Assembly (NCBI GenBank): GCA_029783825.1 | Contig: JAREIK010009662.1 | Span: 37,339-101,338 of the forward strand | Direction of reading: 5' to 3' | DNA length: 64,000 nt | Source of the DNA: Sapria himalayana | Taxonomy: Eukaryota; Streptophyta; Magnoliopsida; Malpighiales; Rafflesiaceae | Shown: positions 36,160 through 49,254 of the stretch, one piece after another | Numbering within the stretch: the first letter of the stretch is position 1 | Layout: each line of letters begins with the position of its first letter | The notes under the pieces: model-generated | What the model was told of the DNA's origin: nothing | The model's input: the letters and a program-made list of their open reading frames with translations, nothing else | The model's database searches: none | Position numbers and translations under genes: made by a program

Positions 36160-39100
36160 GAACATTAAATGCTTACTTACTTAAATTAGTAGGCTCATAA
36201 ACCCTGAAACCCCTAAATACATAAACATTTTAACATCTATATTCTACTTAATAAATAATAAATCACATTTTTATTTCTATTTATTATAATTTTAAATATT
36301 CATTTTAATTATTTATAGTTTAATTATTTAGAAAAATTAATTACAAAATAAATTGCGTGTAAGACAAATATTATTTAAATAATTTATTTTTAATCAAAGA
36401 AAATATAAGCTTATAAAAAGAAGGATAAATTTAAAAATTAAATATTATTATTTAGTAATATATTTTGATTTGATTTTGAATCATTTTGTGTTATGTAAAT
36501 ATATTTTAATTAATATTTATATTATTAATAATTATTTATTAATTTAATCTTTGATCATTGTTATAATATCTATCAATAAAATTGTTTATATTGAATTTAT
36601 ATGATATATAATTAGTAATATTAATATAATTATACATGGTATTCACATTTCAAAAGATTTTAAAAATTATTTTATTTTCAAAGGTTATAACCATTCAAAA
36701 TCTAAAAAAAAATCAAAAAAAAAATTTTGTATTTTTATTATATAAATAAAACCTATATACCACTAAATGCCTAAAAACATAAATTGCTAAACTCCTAAAC
36801 GACAAAACTCCAAAATAATCAAACCAATAAACCTATATACCACATATAATAAATAATAAATCTCATTTTTATTTGTATTCATTATAATTTTAATTATTTA
36901 TTAGTTTATTTTTTATAGAAATATTAATTACAAATTAAATAATGAGCGAGACAACTATATTTTTTATAATTTATTTTTAATCAAAAAAAATATAAGCATA
37001 TAAAAAGATGTAAAATTTTAAAAACAAAAAATTCTTAGTTAGTAATATATTTTACTTTGATTTTGAATCATTAAATATAGGGTTTGCAATTATATTTTCA
37101 TTGCTATCAATCTTATTAAGAATAGTTTATTAATTTGTTATTTGATCAATTTTATAATAACTATCAATAGAATTACTTATATTGAATTTAAATGTCTTGT
37201 AATTATTATAATTATTATAATTAAATATTATATTTACATTAGAAAAAAAAATAAAAATTATTATATTTTCAAAAGTTATAACATTCAAAAATGATAAAAA
37301 ATCACAAAAATAATTTTTTTTATAATTTTATTATTTAAATATAACTTATAAACCACTAAATACCTAATCATTTAAATCTCTAGACTTCTAATCCCCAAAA
37401 ACCCCAAAATACTTAAACCATTAAACCTATATAACCTAAATAATAAATAATAAATTTCATTTTTATTTGTATTCATTATAATATTAAATATTCATTTTAA
37501 TTATTTTTTAGTTTATTTTTATAGAAATATTAATTACAAAATAAATAATGAGTGAGACATATATAATTTTAATATATTATTTTTTATGAAAAAAAATATA
37601 AGCTTATAAAAGAAATAAAATTTTGAAAATTTAAAATTTAATTTAGTAAGATAATTTACTTTGATTTTGAAATATTTTGGGTTCTACAAATATATTTTAA
37701 TTAATATCTATCTTATTAATAATAGTTTATTAATTTATTTTTCAATCATTTTAATAATATATATTAATAAAATTTTTTATTTTAAATTTACATCAAATAT
37801 AATTATTAAGATTATTATAACTATGTATTGTATTCATATTTTAGAAAGATTAAAAAATAATTATAATTTCAAAGGTTATAACCTTTGAAAATCACGAAAA
37901 TTCATAAAAATAAATTTTTTGTTATTTAATTGATTAAATAAAACCTATAAACACCTAAATGTGGAGACATATAAATCAATAAACTCCTTAACCCCAAAAC
38001 CACAAAAAACGTAAGCCATTAAATAGGTATACCCTAAATAATAAATAATAAATCTCTTTTTATTAGTATTCATTATAATTTTAAATATTCATTTTAATTA
38101 TTTATCAATTTATTTTTATAGAAATATTAATTACAAAATAAATTATTAGTGAGATAGATATAATTTAAATAATTTATTTTTCATCAAAAAAATATATATG
38201 CTTATAAAATGAGGCAAAATTTTTAAAAATAAAAAATTATTATTTAGTAATATATCTTATTTTGATTTTGAATCATTTTAGATTCTACAATTATATTTTA
38301 ATTTATATCATTCTTATTAATACAAGTTTTTTAATTTTTTATTTATTGATCATTATTATAATATCTATTAATAAAATTATTTATATTTAGTGTACATTAG
38401 ATATAATTATTAAGATTATTATAACTACATATTATATTCACATTTATAAAAATTTAAAATTATTATATATTCAATGGTTACAAACTTCAAAAATTAAAAA
38501 AATTCAAAAAATTAAATTGTTTTCTTTTTAATTCTTTAGATAATAACTATAAATCACTAAAGGTCTAAACACTTAAATCACTAAACTCCTAAACCAAAAA
38601 ACACCTAAATACTTAAACCATTAAACCAGTATATCCTGAAGAATAAATAATAAATCTCAATTTTATCTGTATTCATTATAATTTTAAGTAATTATTTTAA
38701 TTATTTATTAGTTTATTATTATAGAATTATAAATTACAAAATAAATTATATGTAAGACAAATTAATTTAAATAATTTATATATAATAACAAAAATATAAA
38801 GTTATAAAAAAGCAAAACATTAAAAAAATTATTATTAAGTAATATATTTTACTTTGATTTTGAATAAATTTAGATTTTGCAAATATATTTTAAATAATAT
38901 CTATCTTATTAATAATAGTTTATTAAAATTTTTTTGATGATTATTATAATATCTAGCAATGTAATTATTTGTATTGAATTTAAATGACTTATAATTATTA
39001 AGATTATTTTAACTAAATATTATATTTGGATTGGAAAAGAATTTCAAATTATTATATTTTCAAAGGTTATAACCTTCAAAAATTAAAAAAAAATAAAAAT

Positions 39101-42100
39101 AAATTTTGTGTTAAATAATTGTTTAAATAAAACTTATAAACCACTAAATGCCTAAACACTTAAACCTCTAAACTCCTAAACTCAAAAGCCCCTAAATACT
39201 TAAACCATTAAACTCGTAAACATTAAATATAATTTAAATAATTTATTAAAATATTAATTACAAAATAAATTATGAGTGATACAAATATAATTTAAATAAT
39301 TTATTTTTCATCAAAAAAATATAAGCTTATAAAAAGAAGCAAAAACTAAAAAAAATTATTTTTTAGTAATAAATTTTACTTGGATTTTGAATATTTTAAG
39401 GTTTCCAATTATATTTTAATTTATATCTATCATATTAATAATAGCATATTAATTTATTTTTTGATAATTGATATCATATCTATCAATAAAATTGTTTATA
39501 TTTAGTTTATATTATATATAATTATAATGATTATTATTCCTAAATATTGTATTCACATTTTTAAAAAATTTTAAAATTATTACATTTTCGAAGGTTATAC
39601 CCTTCGAAAATGTGAAAAAACATGAAAAATAATTTTTTTGTTATTTCAATGTTTAAATAAAACCTATAAACCACTAAATGCCTAAAAACATAAATCGCTA
39701 AAGTCATAAAAGAATAAAACTATAGGTACTTAAAATATTAAACTGGTTTACGTTAATAATAATTTAGAAATCTTTTTTAATTTTTATTCAGTATAATTTT
39801 ATATTTTTATTTTAATTATTTATTAGTTTATTTTTATAGAAATATTAATTACAAAATAAATTATTAGTGAGACAGATCTAATTTAAATTAAACCGGTATC
39901 CCTAAATAATAAATAATAAATAATAAATCTCATTTTTTTTCATTATAATTTTAAATATTCATTTTAATTATTTATTTGTTTATTTATATATAAATATTAA
40001 TTACAAAATAAATTGAGTTAGACAAATATAATTTATATAAATTATTTTTCATCAAAAATTATTGTTAAACTTTCTAAAAGAAAAAAAATTCAAAACAAAA
40101 ATTATTATATAGTAATATATTTTGCTTTTCTTCTGAATCATTTTAGGTTTTGTAATTATATTTTAATTGATATCTATCTTATTAATAATAGGTTATTAAT
40201 TTATTTTTGATCATTATTAGAATATTTATCAATAAAATTATTTATATTGAATTTATATGATATATAAATATAATGATTATTATAACTAAATATTGTATTC
40301 ACATTTAAAAAAATTTGTAAAATTATTATATTTCAAAGGTTATAACCTTTGAAAATATAAAAAATTATAAAAATAAATTTTTTATTATTTTATTTTTTTA
40401 ATAAAACCTATAAACCTACTAAATGCATACACTGTTAAATCAGTAAACTTTTAAACCTCATATTGCCTAAATACATAAACCATTAAACCGCTATATACTA
40501 CTTAATAATTAATAAATCTAATTTTTATTTCTATTTATTATAATTTTAAATATTCATTTTAATTATTTATTTGTTTATTTTTATAGAAATATTTATTACA
40601 AATTAAATTATGAGAGCGACATATAGATTTTAATTAATTTATTTTTAATCAAAAAAATATATGCTTATAAAAGAAGTAAAAATTTAAAAATTAAAAATTA
40701 TTATCCAGTAATATATTTTACTTTATTTTGAATCAATTTGGGTTTTGTAAATATTTTTTAATTAATTTCAATCTTTTTATTAATAGTTTATTAATTTAAA
40801 TTTGATCATTATTATAATATCTATCAATAAAATTATTTATATTGAATTTATATCATATATAATTACTAATATTATTATAACTAAATATTGTCTTTACATT
40901 TCAAAAAAATTTAAATATTATTATATTTTCAAAGGTTATAACCTATGAAAATGCGAAAAAATTACAAAATTTTTTTTTGTTATTTTATTGAGTAAATAAA
41001 ACCTATAAACCACTAAATGCCTAAAAACATAAATTGCTAAACTCCTAAACGACAAAACCTCTAAATACATAAACTATTAAACTAGTGTACATTAATAAAA
41101 ATCATAAATCTCAATTTAATTTTTATTAACTATATTTTTAAATTTTTATTTTAATTATATATCAATTTATTTTATAGAAATATTAATTATGAAATAAATT
41201 ATTAGTGTGACAGATCTAATTTAAATAATTTATTTTTCATCAAGAAAAAAATATATCCTTATATAAAGACGTAAAATTTTAAAAACAAAAATTTATTATT
41301 TAGTAATATATTTTATTTTTATTTTGAATCATTTTTGATTTTGCAATTATATTTTAATTTATATAATTCTTATTAATAATAGTTTATTAATTTTTGTTGA
41401 TCATTATTATAAAATCTATTAATAAAATTATTTATATTGAGTTTACATTATATATAATTATTAATTATTATTATTACTGAATATTATATTCACATTTAAA
41501 TAAAATTAAAAATTATTATAATTCAAAGGTTATAACCCTCAAAAAATAAAAAAAATCAAAAAATTAAATTTTTTATTTTTTCATTCTTTAAATAAAAACT
41601 ATAAATCACTAAAGGCCTAAACACTTAAATCACTAAACTCCAAACACCTAAATACTTATACCATTAAACTAGTATATCCTGAACAAAAATAATAAATCTC
41701 TATTTTATTTGTATTCATTATAGTTTTAATTATTCATTTTAATTATTTATTAGTTTATTTTTATAGAATTATAAATTAAAAATAAATTATGAGGAAGACA
41801 AATATAATTTAAATAATTTACTTTTAATAACAAAAATATAAACTTATAAAAGAAGTAAAACTTTAAAGAAAGAATTATTTTGTAATATATTTTATTTTGA
41901 TTTTGAATAAATTTACATTTTGCAGATATATTTTAAATAAAATCTTTCTTATTAATAATAGTTTATTAATTTATTTTCTGATCATTAATATATATCTATC
42001 AATATAATTGTTTATATTGAATTTACATGATATATAATTATTAAGATTATCATAACTAAATATTGTATTCACATATAAACAAAATTTAAAATTTGTTATA

Positions 42101-43390
42101 TTTTCAAAGGTTATAACCTTCAAAAATGATAAAAAATAACAAAAATAAATTTTTTGTTATATCATTGTTTAAATAAAACTTATAAACCATTAAATGCATA
42201 AACACATAAATCTCTAAACTCCTAAACCCCGAAGCCCCTAAATACTTAAACCTTTAAACTCGTAAACCTTAATATAATTTAAATAATATATTGAAATATT
42301 AATTACAAAATAAATTATGAGTGATACAAATATAATTTAAATAATTTATTTTTCATCAAGAAAAATATATAAGCTTATAAAAAGAAGTAAAAACTAAAAA
42401 ACAAAAATTATTATTTAATAATAAATTTTATATTGTTTTTGAATCATTTTAGGTTTTTTAATTATATTTTAATTTATATCTATCATATTAATAATAGCAT
42501 ATTAATTTATTTTTTGATAATTGATATCATATCTATCAATAAATTGTTTATATTTAGTTTATATTATATATAATTATAATGATTATTATTACTAAATATT
42601 GTATTCACATTTTTAAAAAAATTTAAAATTATTATATTTTCAATGATTATAACATTTAATAATGTCAAAAAATAAAAAAATATAATTTTTTTTGTTATTT
42701 CATTGTTTAAATAAAACATATAAACCACTAAATGTCTAAGCACTTAAATCACTAAACTACAAAATCCCGATACCCCTATATAGATAATTTTTTAAACCGG
42801 TATACCCTAAATAATATTTAATAAATCTCATTTTTATTTGTTTTCATTATAATTTAAAAAATTAATTTGATTGATTAGTTTTTTATTTTTATATATTTAT
42901 TAATTATAAAATAAATTATGAGTTAAAAATATAATTTATTAAAAATATTTTTCATCAAAAAATAGATAAGGTTATAAAAATCATAAAAATTTAAAAACAA
43001 ATAATTATTATTTAGTGATATATTTTGTTTTGCTTTTGAATCATTTTAGGTTTTAATATTATATTTTAAGTAATATCAATCTTATTCATAATAGATTTTT
43101 AATTTATTTTTTGATAATTATTAGAATATCTATCAATAACATTGTTTATATTGAATTTATATGATATATAATTATTATGATTATTATAAATAAATATTGT
43201 ATTCACTTTTGAAAAAAATTTAAAAATTATTATATTTTCAAAGGTTATAATCTTAAAAAATGAGAAAGAATACAAAAAATAAATTTTTTGTTATTTCTTT
43301 TTAAATAAAACCTATAGACCACTAAATGTTTACTTACTTAAATCAGTAGCTCATAAAACCCGAAACCCCTAAATACATAAACCTTATAAC
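36160..43390 (-). repeat. Higher-order repeat, inverted copy (A to A)
   Basis: Read leftwards from the A block at 43315 to the A block at 36160, the order is A, B, F, G, C, D, C/E, F, G, J, K, L, A. The J-K-L-A end is normal. H and I are missing, and a second F-G-C set has been inserted. The A-to-A distance is about 7.15 kb, close to the 6.84 kb of the first forward copy. Confidence 0.65.
39582..39613. repeat. Inverted repeat with compensatory C/G change
   Basis: Thirteen-bp arms (39582-39594 and 39601-39613) are perfectly complementary and read TTTTCGAAGG / CCTTCGAAAA, against the usual TTTTCAAAGG / CCTTTGAAAA. The central six bases are no longer symmetric (TTATAC). The arms changed together while the centre drifted. 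Confidence 0.88.
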
Positions 43391-43993
43391 AGCTGTATAC
43401 TACCTAATAAATAATAAATCTCATTTTTATTTCTATTATTATAATTTTAAATATTCATTTTAATTATTTATATTTTACTTTTTTAGAAAAATTAATTACA
43501 AAATAAATTTCGAGTGAGGCAGATATTATTTATATAATTTATTTTTAATCATAAAAAAATATAGCTTATAAAAAGATGGAGAAATTAAAAATTAAAAATT
43601 ATTATTTAGTAATATATTTTTATTTGATTTTGAATCATTTTTGTTATTTAAATATATTTTAATTAATATTTATATTATTAATAATAGTTTATTAATTTAA
43701 TTTTTGATCATTATTATAATATCTATCATTTAAATTATTTATATTGAATTTATATGATATATAATTAATAAGATTAATATAATTATACATGGTATTCACA
43801 TTTCAAAAGATTTTAAAAATTATTTTATTTTCAAAGTTATAACCTTTCAAAATCTAAAAAAATCAAAAAAAAATTTGTATTTTTATTATATAAATAAAAC
43901 CTATATACCACTAAATGCCTAAAAACATAAATTGCTAAACTCCTAAATGACAAAACCCCTAAATAATCGATCCATTAAACCGGTATACCATAT

Positions 43994-43998
43994 ATAAT
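43994..43998. other. Target duplication ATAAT, left of LTR
   Basis: ATAAT occurs directly before TG at 43999 and again directly after CA, at 44570-44574. Five bases fits LTR-element integrase. The word is common in this AT-rich satellite, so on its own it is weak evidence. Confidence 0.55.
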
Positions 43999-44569
43999 TG
44001 TTGGGCAATTGTGCTTCCACGGTAGTGAGATTGAGATACAGAAACACAGAAACAACAGAAAACAAGCAATATATATATCCCAATTCAGCAACCATCCATG
44101 ATAGAATCAAAAAACGAGAAATAAACACCGAAAATAATGTGCTTCGCTAGTCGCTCAGTACGACTAGCTAAATCCACCAGAAAATACTTTTGCGTTAGCA
44201 ATTAAATCAACAAAACTATCTTACAATATGCAGCACCCAGAATAGTTGTGATAAATCACATAGAGAGAAGGGAGAGAGACGATGAACAGTTCCACGGGTC
44301 CAAAATAGCCACCCGAAAAATAAAATTATAAACCATTTTATATTAAAATTTATGTTGGTTCCTTTAACCGAAGTGGGTTGGATCATGAGACGGGTCAGGT
44401 TCTACTCCAATTTTGACCCATTGTCCGGTAAGCGAGACCTCCGTTATTATGCTACTACTACATCCCTGGTCTCCTAATATTTCATTTCCTGTACTTACAT
44501 GAAAATATTAAAAAAAAAAATATTTGTTTATACAAACAGATTATCAAAAAATAAATTACATATACAGCA
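43999..44569 (-). mobile_element. Probable solo LTR (571 bp)
   Basis: The insert starts TGTTGGGCAATTGTG and ends TACAGCA, i.e. TG...CA with nearly inverted outer five bases, and is flanked by ATAAT on both sides. Removing the insert and one ATAAT leaves 'catatataataaatctt', which matches the uninterrupted satellite near 55990-56030. Base composition is much richer in G+C than the array. On the minus strand there is a TATAAAA-like motif (about 44335) followed by a C/T-rich leader (about 44265-44285), which favours minus as the transcribed direction. No coding region or second LTR is present, so a solo LTR left by LTR-LTR recombination is the simplest reading. The family is not recognised. Confidence 0.65.
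44146..44168. repeat. Hairpin in the LTR-like insert
   Basis: Arms GCTAGTCG (44146-44153) and CGACTAGC (44161-44168) are perfectly complementary around the 7-base loop CTCAGTA. Confidence 0.8.
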
Positions 44570-47411
44570 ATAATAAATCTTAAATCTATTTTAATTTGTA
44601 TTCATTATAATTTTAAATATTAATTTTAAATATTTATTAGTTTAATTTTTACATAAATATTAATTACAAAATAAATAATTAGTCAGACAAATATAATATT
44701 AATAATTTACTTTTAATAAAAAAAATATAATCTTATAAAAAGAAGTAAAAATTTAAAAACAAAAAATTATTATATAGTAATAAATTTCACATTGATTTTG
44801 AATCAGTTTAGGTTTTGTAATTATATTTTAATTTATATCTAGCATATTAATAATAGTTTATTAATTTATTTTTTGATAATTGATATCATATCTATCAATA
44901 AAATTATTTATAATTAGTTTATATTTATATAATTATAATGATTATTATTACTAAATATTTTATTCACATTTTAAAAAAATTTTGAAATTATTATATTTTC
45001 AAATGTTATAACCTTTGAAAATGTGAAAAAATAACAAAAATAATTTTTTTGTTATTTCATTGTTTAAATAAATCCTATTAACCACTAAATGCCTAAATAC
45101 TTAAATCAATAACACCTAAAATTTATATTTATCAATAAAAATATTTATATTGAATTTATATGATTTATAAATATAATGATTATTATAACTAAATATTGTA
45201 TTCACTTTTGAAAAAAAATTTAAAAATTATTATATTTCAAAGGTTATAACCTTTGAAATATCAAAAAATAAAAAAATAAATTTTTTGATATTTTTTTTAA
45301 ATAACACGTATAAACCACTAAATGCATGCACAGTTAAATCAGTAAACTCCTAAACTCCGTAATGCCAAATACATAACCATTAAACCGCTCTATACTACTT
45401 AATAATTAATAAATCTAATTTTTAATTCTATTTATTATAATTTTAAATATTCATTTTAATTATTTATTAGTTTATTTTTATAGAAATATTTATTACAAAA
45501 TAAATTATGATTGTGACAAATATAATTTAAAAAATATATATGCTTATAAAAGAAGTAAAAATTTAAAAATTAAAAATTGTTATCCAGAAATATATTTACT
45601 ATAATTTTGAATCAAGTTGGGTTTTATAATTATTTTTAATTAATATCTATCTTAATATCAATAGTTTATAAATTTAATTTTGATCTTTATTATAATATAT
45701 ATCAATAAAATTGTTTATATTGAATTTATATGATATATAATTATTAATATTTTTATAACTAAGTATTGTATTCACATTTCAAAAAATTTTAAATATTATT
45801 TTAAATATTTATCAGTTTATTTTTATAGAAATATTAATTACAAAATAAATTATTAGTGAGAAATATCTAATTTAAATTAAACTGGTATCCCTAAATAATA
45901 AATAATAAATCTCATTTTTTTTCATTATAATTTAAAATATTCATTTTAAATATTTATTTGTTTATTTTTATAAATATATTAATTACAGAATAAATTATGA
46001 GTTAGACAAATATAATTTATATAAATTATTTTTCATCAAAAAAATATACATAAACTTTTTAAAATAAAAAAAATTCAAAATAAAAAATTATTATATAGTA
46101 ATATATTTTGCTTTGCTTCTGAATCATTTTAGGTTTTGTAATTATATTTTAATTGATATCTATCTTATTAATAATAGATTCTTAATTTATTTTTTGATCA
46201 TTATTAGAATATATATCAATAAAATTGTTTATATTGAATTTATATGATATATAAATATAATGATTATTATAACTAAATATTATATTTACATTTGAAAATA
46301 ATTTAAAAATTATTATATTTTTAAAGGTTATCATCTTTGAAAATTAGATAAAATCACAAAAATAAATTTTTTGTTATTTTATTGTTTATATAAAACCTAT
46401 AAACTACTTAATGCCTAAACGATTAAATCATTAAACTCCTAAACCTCAAAACCCTTAAATACTTAAACATTTAACCATCTTTAAAGGTTTAAGTATTTAT
46501 AAATAATATATAAATATCTATCTATAAATAATAGTTTATTAATTTATTTTTTGATCATTATTATATTTATATTATATATAGTTTATTATACCTATCAATA
46601 AAATAGTTTATTTTTAATTTACATGATATATAATCATTATGTTTATTATAACTAAATATTGTATTCACATTTGAAAAAAATTAAAAATTATTAATTTATA
46701 AAGATTATAACCTTCAAAATTGATAAAAAATTTGAAAAATAATTTTTTGTTATTTTAATTATTTAAATAAACATATAAACTACTAAATGCCTAAACACTT
46801 AATCATCTAAACTCCTAAACTCATAAATACTTAAACCATTAAACTAGTATACCCTAAATAATTAATCATAAATCTAATTTTTATTTGTATTCATTATAAT
46901 TTTAATATTCATTATAATTATTTATTAGTTTATTTTTATGGAAATATTAATTGCAAAATAAAATTATGAATGAGACAAATATAATTTAAATAATTTATCT
47001 TTATCAAAAAAATTTATAGCTTATTAAAAAGAATCAAAAATTTAAAAATAAAAAATTATTATTTAGTAATATATTTTACTTTGATTTTGAATCGTTTTAG
47101 GTTTTGCAAATATATTTTAATTAATATCTATCTTATTAATAATAGTTTATTAATCTATTTTATGATCAATATTATAATATAGATCAATAAAATTATTTAT
47201 ATTAGATTTACATGATATTTAATTTTTATGATTATTATAATTAAATATTATATTAACATTTGAAAAAAAATAAAAAATTATAATATTTTCAATGGTTATA
47301 ACCTTGAAAATGAGGAAAAAATCATAAAATAATTTTTTTGTTATTTGATTTTTTAAATAATACCTATAAACCACAAAATACCTAAATACTTAAATTACTA
47401 AACTCCTAAAA
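44570..47411 (-). repeat. Satellite array, block 5 (reverse)
   Basis: Remainder of the interrupted monomer, an E block (45100), D (45320), a truncated C (about 45800-45900), and two monomers seen only next to element X: M (46410) and N/N' (46790, 47380). M is marked by an altered palindrome, 'aaaggttatcatctttgaaa', and by 'ggtttaagtatttataaat'. No gene. Confidence 0.9.
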
Positions 47412-47976
47412 CTTGTTACTTCTACACCACACACACATAGCGAGGGACCATAGTACACACGTGCACATATTCTTGTCCATTTTGGTAGTAGCATTTAGAG
47501 GGCCTAGCAAGTCCTGGAAGTAGCCAAAGTATGGGCCACCAGCTTGTAGAAGGCCCCACTAGCTAGCCGGAAGATAACATTCAGACAACTGACGTGACCT
47601 GAGCAAAGTGTCAGGAGAAAACCCAGGAGTAGCTAGGAATGGGTCCCCCTAGCCCTATCAGGGAGCATAGAGGGCCACCCAACCGTCTAGCCTAACAGGT
47701 GTAGTGGGTAATCCATGATTAATTGGAGAGCCGGAAAAATCCGAAGCATCACCAAGTAGGGCTAGTAAGCAATGTAGTCCATGACCAGCCACATGGGAGC
47801 GAAAGATTCAAACTTGTAGTTTATGTTTGTAGTCTTATTAGTATTTGGACTTGTATGCACCATGTACTTGTAGAGATGGATCATGACATACTACACACAC
47901 AATCTTGTTTGTTCTCTATGTAGCATAGCAATGAGGGTAACTGGACCCATGAGTATCTCTAAGTGGGGCTCACTAA

Positions 47977-47999
47977 TGCATTTTGTAAAACAAAATGCA
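47977..47999. repeat. Inverted repeat at X internal scar
   Basis: TGCATTTTGT (47977-47986) and ACAAAATGCA (47990-47999) are perfectly complementary around AAA. The word 'aatgcattttgtaa' is doubled here, exactly where copy 2 carries about 655 extra bases. Confidence 0.85.
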
Positions 48000-48064
48000 T
48001 TTTGTAAGTTGTGTGCCTAAATGATAAATAATATGTGTATTTTCCAAAAAAAACAAAAAAAAAC

Positions 48065-48141
48065 CATAAACGCTAAACTTTAAATCCTAAACCTTAAACC
48101 ATAAACTATAACCCTAATCCATAAAGCCTAAATCCTAAATC
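48065..48141 (-). repeat. Telomere-like heptamer block in X copy 1
   Basis: Eleven units in 7-bp register: CATAAAC, GCTAAAC, TTTAAAT, CCTAAAC, CTTAAAC, CATAAAC, TATAACC, CTAATCC, ATAAAGC, CTAAATC, CTAAATC. The consensus CCTAAAC is the complement of the plant telomere repeat in another phase. The register differs from the 8-bp register of the satellite. Confidence 0.85.
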
Positions 48142-49254
48142 TCATGTTATGCACTTTTATAATCAAATGAATAATTGTTAAATTTAAATTGAAATTCGAA
48201 CACTTTTAGGAATGTCACAGATTTATCTTTTTGTATATGTACTACAAAGTCATGACTCAAGGGGTGAGTTATGGATTCAGTCGCTTCTTGCTTTAGATTA
48301 TTGTAGCATTAGCAATGGTCACGATTGTATATTTTGTCTCTAGAACACAAAATCATATAAATGAGAATATGCCATAACTTGTGTCTCTCTGTTGAACATA
48401 TTGTTATGGCACTAAGAATGATCATGAATACATATTTAATCACTATAATACTTGGGTCACAGTATTGGATATGACCATAGCTTGTGCATTTTATCTTTAT
48501 ATTGCAAAGACATTGCACTAGGAATGATCTGTAACTTTGGATTTTCCTCAAGAGCAAAAGTCATGACCCTAGAAATAGTTAAAGCTCGAGTATTACTCTT
48601 TATAACTTTTTATAGCTAAAATTCTTGGGATTGAAAATATCACTATGGCTTTTTCCTTTGATTTGTGACCTCAAGTGTCAATATGCAAGACTAATATTTT
48701 GAGCAATGATTAAAACCTTTTATACATTTGAATATGATTCATTTACACCTTTTGGGTATTGTGAGCTTGTATACATAACTCATTTAATATAAAAAGAAAG
48801 AAATGATACTTTTCATATCCATGAGGATATAAAAAAGGCTTAGACATGCCAAGAAAATAAATTTTTTTGATTCTTGATTGAAAGAGAGCCCATACTTCTT
48901 GACCTGCTCAAACTGCCCTAGGGGCTAGTTTGTTCTAATAGGCTACAAGGTGGTTATTTTTTTAGAGGTGAACTAAGTTTTAAAAAAATTGCTTTGAGTG
49001 TGTGCATGAGAGATATTTTAGAAGAAATTACAATAATCAATATAAATAGCATCCTCAACAACTAGCTATTTCAACACATAGGGGTACAACTTTGGTTTAG
49101 ACTATTAGCGTGCATGAGTCAAATTACCTTTTATAGCCCAGTGATTCAACATCAAATATGATGAGACATAATAGAGATAAAGTAAAAGCTCATATTATTT
49201 TGGTTATAGCTTTAGCAATCATTCTAGAGTGAGAGAGGAACAAAATAAATTATT

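Larger units (their letters stand above)
28892..43998 (-). repeat. Satellite array, block 4 (reverse)
   Basis: About 24 reverse monomers. From 28892 to about 35500 it is an alternating C-D dimer array. B follows at 35570 and A at 36160, then the order L 36755, K 37355, J 37950, G 38560, F 39135, C/E 39670, D 40415, C 41010, G 41600, F 42180, B 42725, A 43315, L 43910. No gene is present; open frames such as the 75-codon one at 37661 are satellite frames. Confidence 0.93.
47412..49254 (+). mobile_element. Element X, copy 1 (internally shorter)
   Basis: This is an unclassified interspersed element of 1.84 kb; the strand label is arbitrary. It begins near 'cttctacaccacacacac', continues with a G+C-richer part full of 'gggcc', 'ggcccc' and 'gtgggt' motifs (to about 47970), then an A-rich stretch, eleven telomere-like heptamers (48065-48141) and a 1.1-kb right part ending 'gagaggaacaaaataaatt'. 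I find no TG...CA ends, terminal inverted repeats, or target duplication. The flanking satellite jumps from an N' octamer block to a C front, so about 90 bp of satellite is missing at the insertion. No coding sequence is recognised. Confidence 0.8.

Noticed and set aside
43999..44569. A MITE or other DNA transposon at 44 kb
   Set aside because: No terminal inverted repeats beyond about five bases. The TG...CA ends with a 5-bp duplication fit an LTR better.
47723..47923. Short open frames in element X (also 48309-48557, 52211-52606, 53231-53413, 54121-54363)
   Set aside because: Frames are not conserved between the two X copies, no domains are visible, and codon usage shows no pattern.
48065..48141. 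A true chromosome end
   Set aside because: The heptamers are degenerate, few, inside an element present in two copies, and flanked by satellite on both sides.
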